Origin: an uncultured Burkholderiales bacterium
Lineage (GTDB): Bacteria; Pseudomonadota; Gammaproteobacteria; Burkholderiales; Burkholderiaceae
DNA length: 44,496 nt
Assembly: GCA_937891045.1 (NCBI GenBank)
Contig: CALBEV010000011.1
Span: 1-44,496, forward strand
Direction of reading: 5' to 3'
Below are positions 44,179 through 44,496 of the stretch, in pieces. The position numbers and the translations under genes were made by a program. Below the pieces are notes generated by a model. That model was given only the letters and a program-made list of their open reading frames with translations. It did no database searches and was not told the DNA's origin. Position 1 is the stretch's first letter. Each line of letters begins with the position of its first letter.

Positions 44179-44496
44179 ATGACCACACTCAAAGCCCCTG
44201 AACTTTTGCTGCCCGCCGGCTCGCTCGACAAGATGCGTGCCGCCTACGACTTTGGCGCCGACGCCATTTACGCGGGGCAACCGCGTTACAGCCTGCGTGC
44301 CCGCAACAACGAGTTCAAGCTGGAGCAAATCGGCATCGGCATTGCCGAAGCGCACCAGCGGGGCAAGAAGTTTTTTGTCACCAGCAACTTGCTGCCGCAC
44401 AACGACAAGGTGCGCACATACATGCGCGACATCGAGCCCGTCATCGCCATGAAGCCCGATGGTTTGATCATGGCCGACCCGGGTCTGATCATGATG
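44179..44496 (+). CDS. Peptidase U32 family protein, YegQ/TrhP-like (partial, runs off window)
   Basis: The first 106 codons are present. PELLLPAGSLDKMRAAYDFG, DAIYAGQPRYSLRARNNEF and KPDGLIMADPGLIMM match the N-terminus of YegQ/TrhP, a radical-independent Fe-S protein of the U32 family that takes part in tRNA uridine 5-hydroxylation in E. coli. Most of the family is about 450 residues. It begins six bases after guaC and may be cotranscribed with it. Confidence 0.88.
   Translation, partial: MTTLKAPELLLPAGSLDKMRAAYDFGADAIYAGQPRYSLRARNNEFKLEQIGIGIAEAHQRGKKFFVTSNLLPHNDKVRTYMRDIEPVIAMKPDGLIMADPGLIMM

Noticed and set aside
1..44496. CRISPR arrays, tRNA or rRNA genes, prophage or integrase genes
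   Set aside because: No regularly spaced repeats, no cloverleaf-like sequences and no integrase or transposase reading frame were recognised anywhere in the window.

Overview
This window reads as chromosomal DNA of a betaproteobacterium of the order Burkholderiales, most likely family Comamonadaceae. The pointers are moderately high GC, tightly packed genes, a UreABCEFG set with a small extra gene, a BPSS1780-type membrane protein, DUF6172, a class of GMP reductase common in that family, and the order Rieske oxygenase / xseB / ispA. This placement comes from gene content, not from a phylogeny.

Region 1 (1-5679) is nitrogen scavenging. A urea ABC transporter binding protein (urtA, cut by the window edge) diverges from a urease operon ureA-(53-aa His-rich membrane peptide)-ureB-ureC-ureE-ureF-ureG. 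The 280-bp divergent region carries two sigma-54 type -24/-12 promoters, one for each side, with GCACC/GGTGC half-sites resembling NtrC boxes between them. A 25-bp-arm palindromic repeat sits between ureC and ureE. No ureD is present in the window.

Region 2 (5681-10741) holds an unusual SDR-fold protein carrying both fingerprints of halohydrin dehalogenases, a DUF6172 protein, a fluoride channel (crcB), an AcoR-like GAF/Fis regulator without an AAA+ domain, and a divergent copper chaperone / copper P-type ATPase pair.

Region 3 (10792-25816) is the most interesting part. The widespread xseB-ispA-dxs cluster is split: xseB-ispA lie at 24657-25816 and dxs at 10792-12687. The DNA between them holds a HiPIP gene, an NnrU gene and a complete front end for reductive nicotinate breakdown. 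On the minus strand lie 6-hydroxynicotinate reductase, a UPF0280 (ApbE-like) protein, two DUF1185 paralogues, a Tat-exported nicotinamidase, and a two-subunit molybdenum hydroxylase with fused cytochrome c domains (NicAB type). Divergent from these are enamidase and a crotonase-fold protein lacking both usual catalytic glutamates. The genes account for nicotinamide to nicotinate to 6-hydroxynicotinate to tetrahydro-6-oxonicotinate to 2-formylglutarate plus ammonia. The later Eubacterium barkeri enzymes are absent here, so the DUF1185 pair and the crotonase are candidates for the next step. UPF0280 is a candidate flavin transferase for the reductase.

Region 4 (25946-36043) is mixed: a Rieske oxygenase, a DMT transporter, a sulfurtransferase, an exported acetamidase/formamidase, an operon of two uncharacterised exported proteins plus a HupE/UreJ-type membrane protein starting 12 bases after a strong terminator, a nitroreductase, a ZIP metal transporter, a Tat-exported dienelactone-hydrolase-like enzyme and a small lytic transglycosylase.

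Region 5 (36100-44496) is housekeeping: polA, thrB, a BPSS1780-type membrane protein, uvrD, guaC and the start of a yegQ/trhP-type U32 peptidase. No tRNA, rRNA, CRISPR array or intact transposase gene was seen. No gene-free stretch exceeds about 300 bases.
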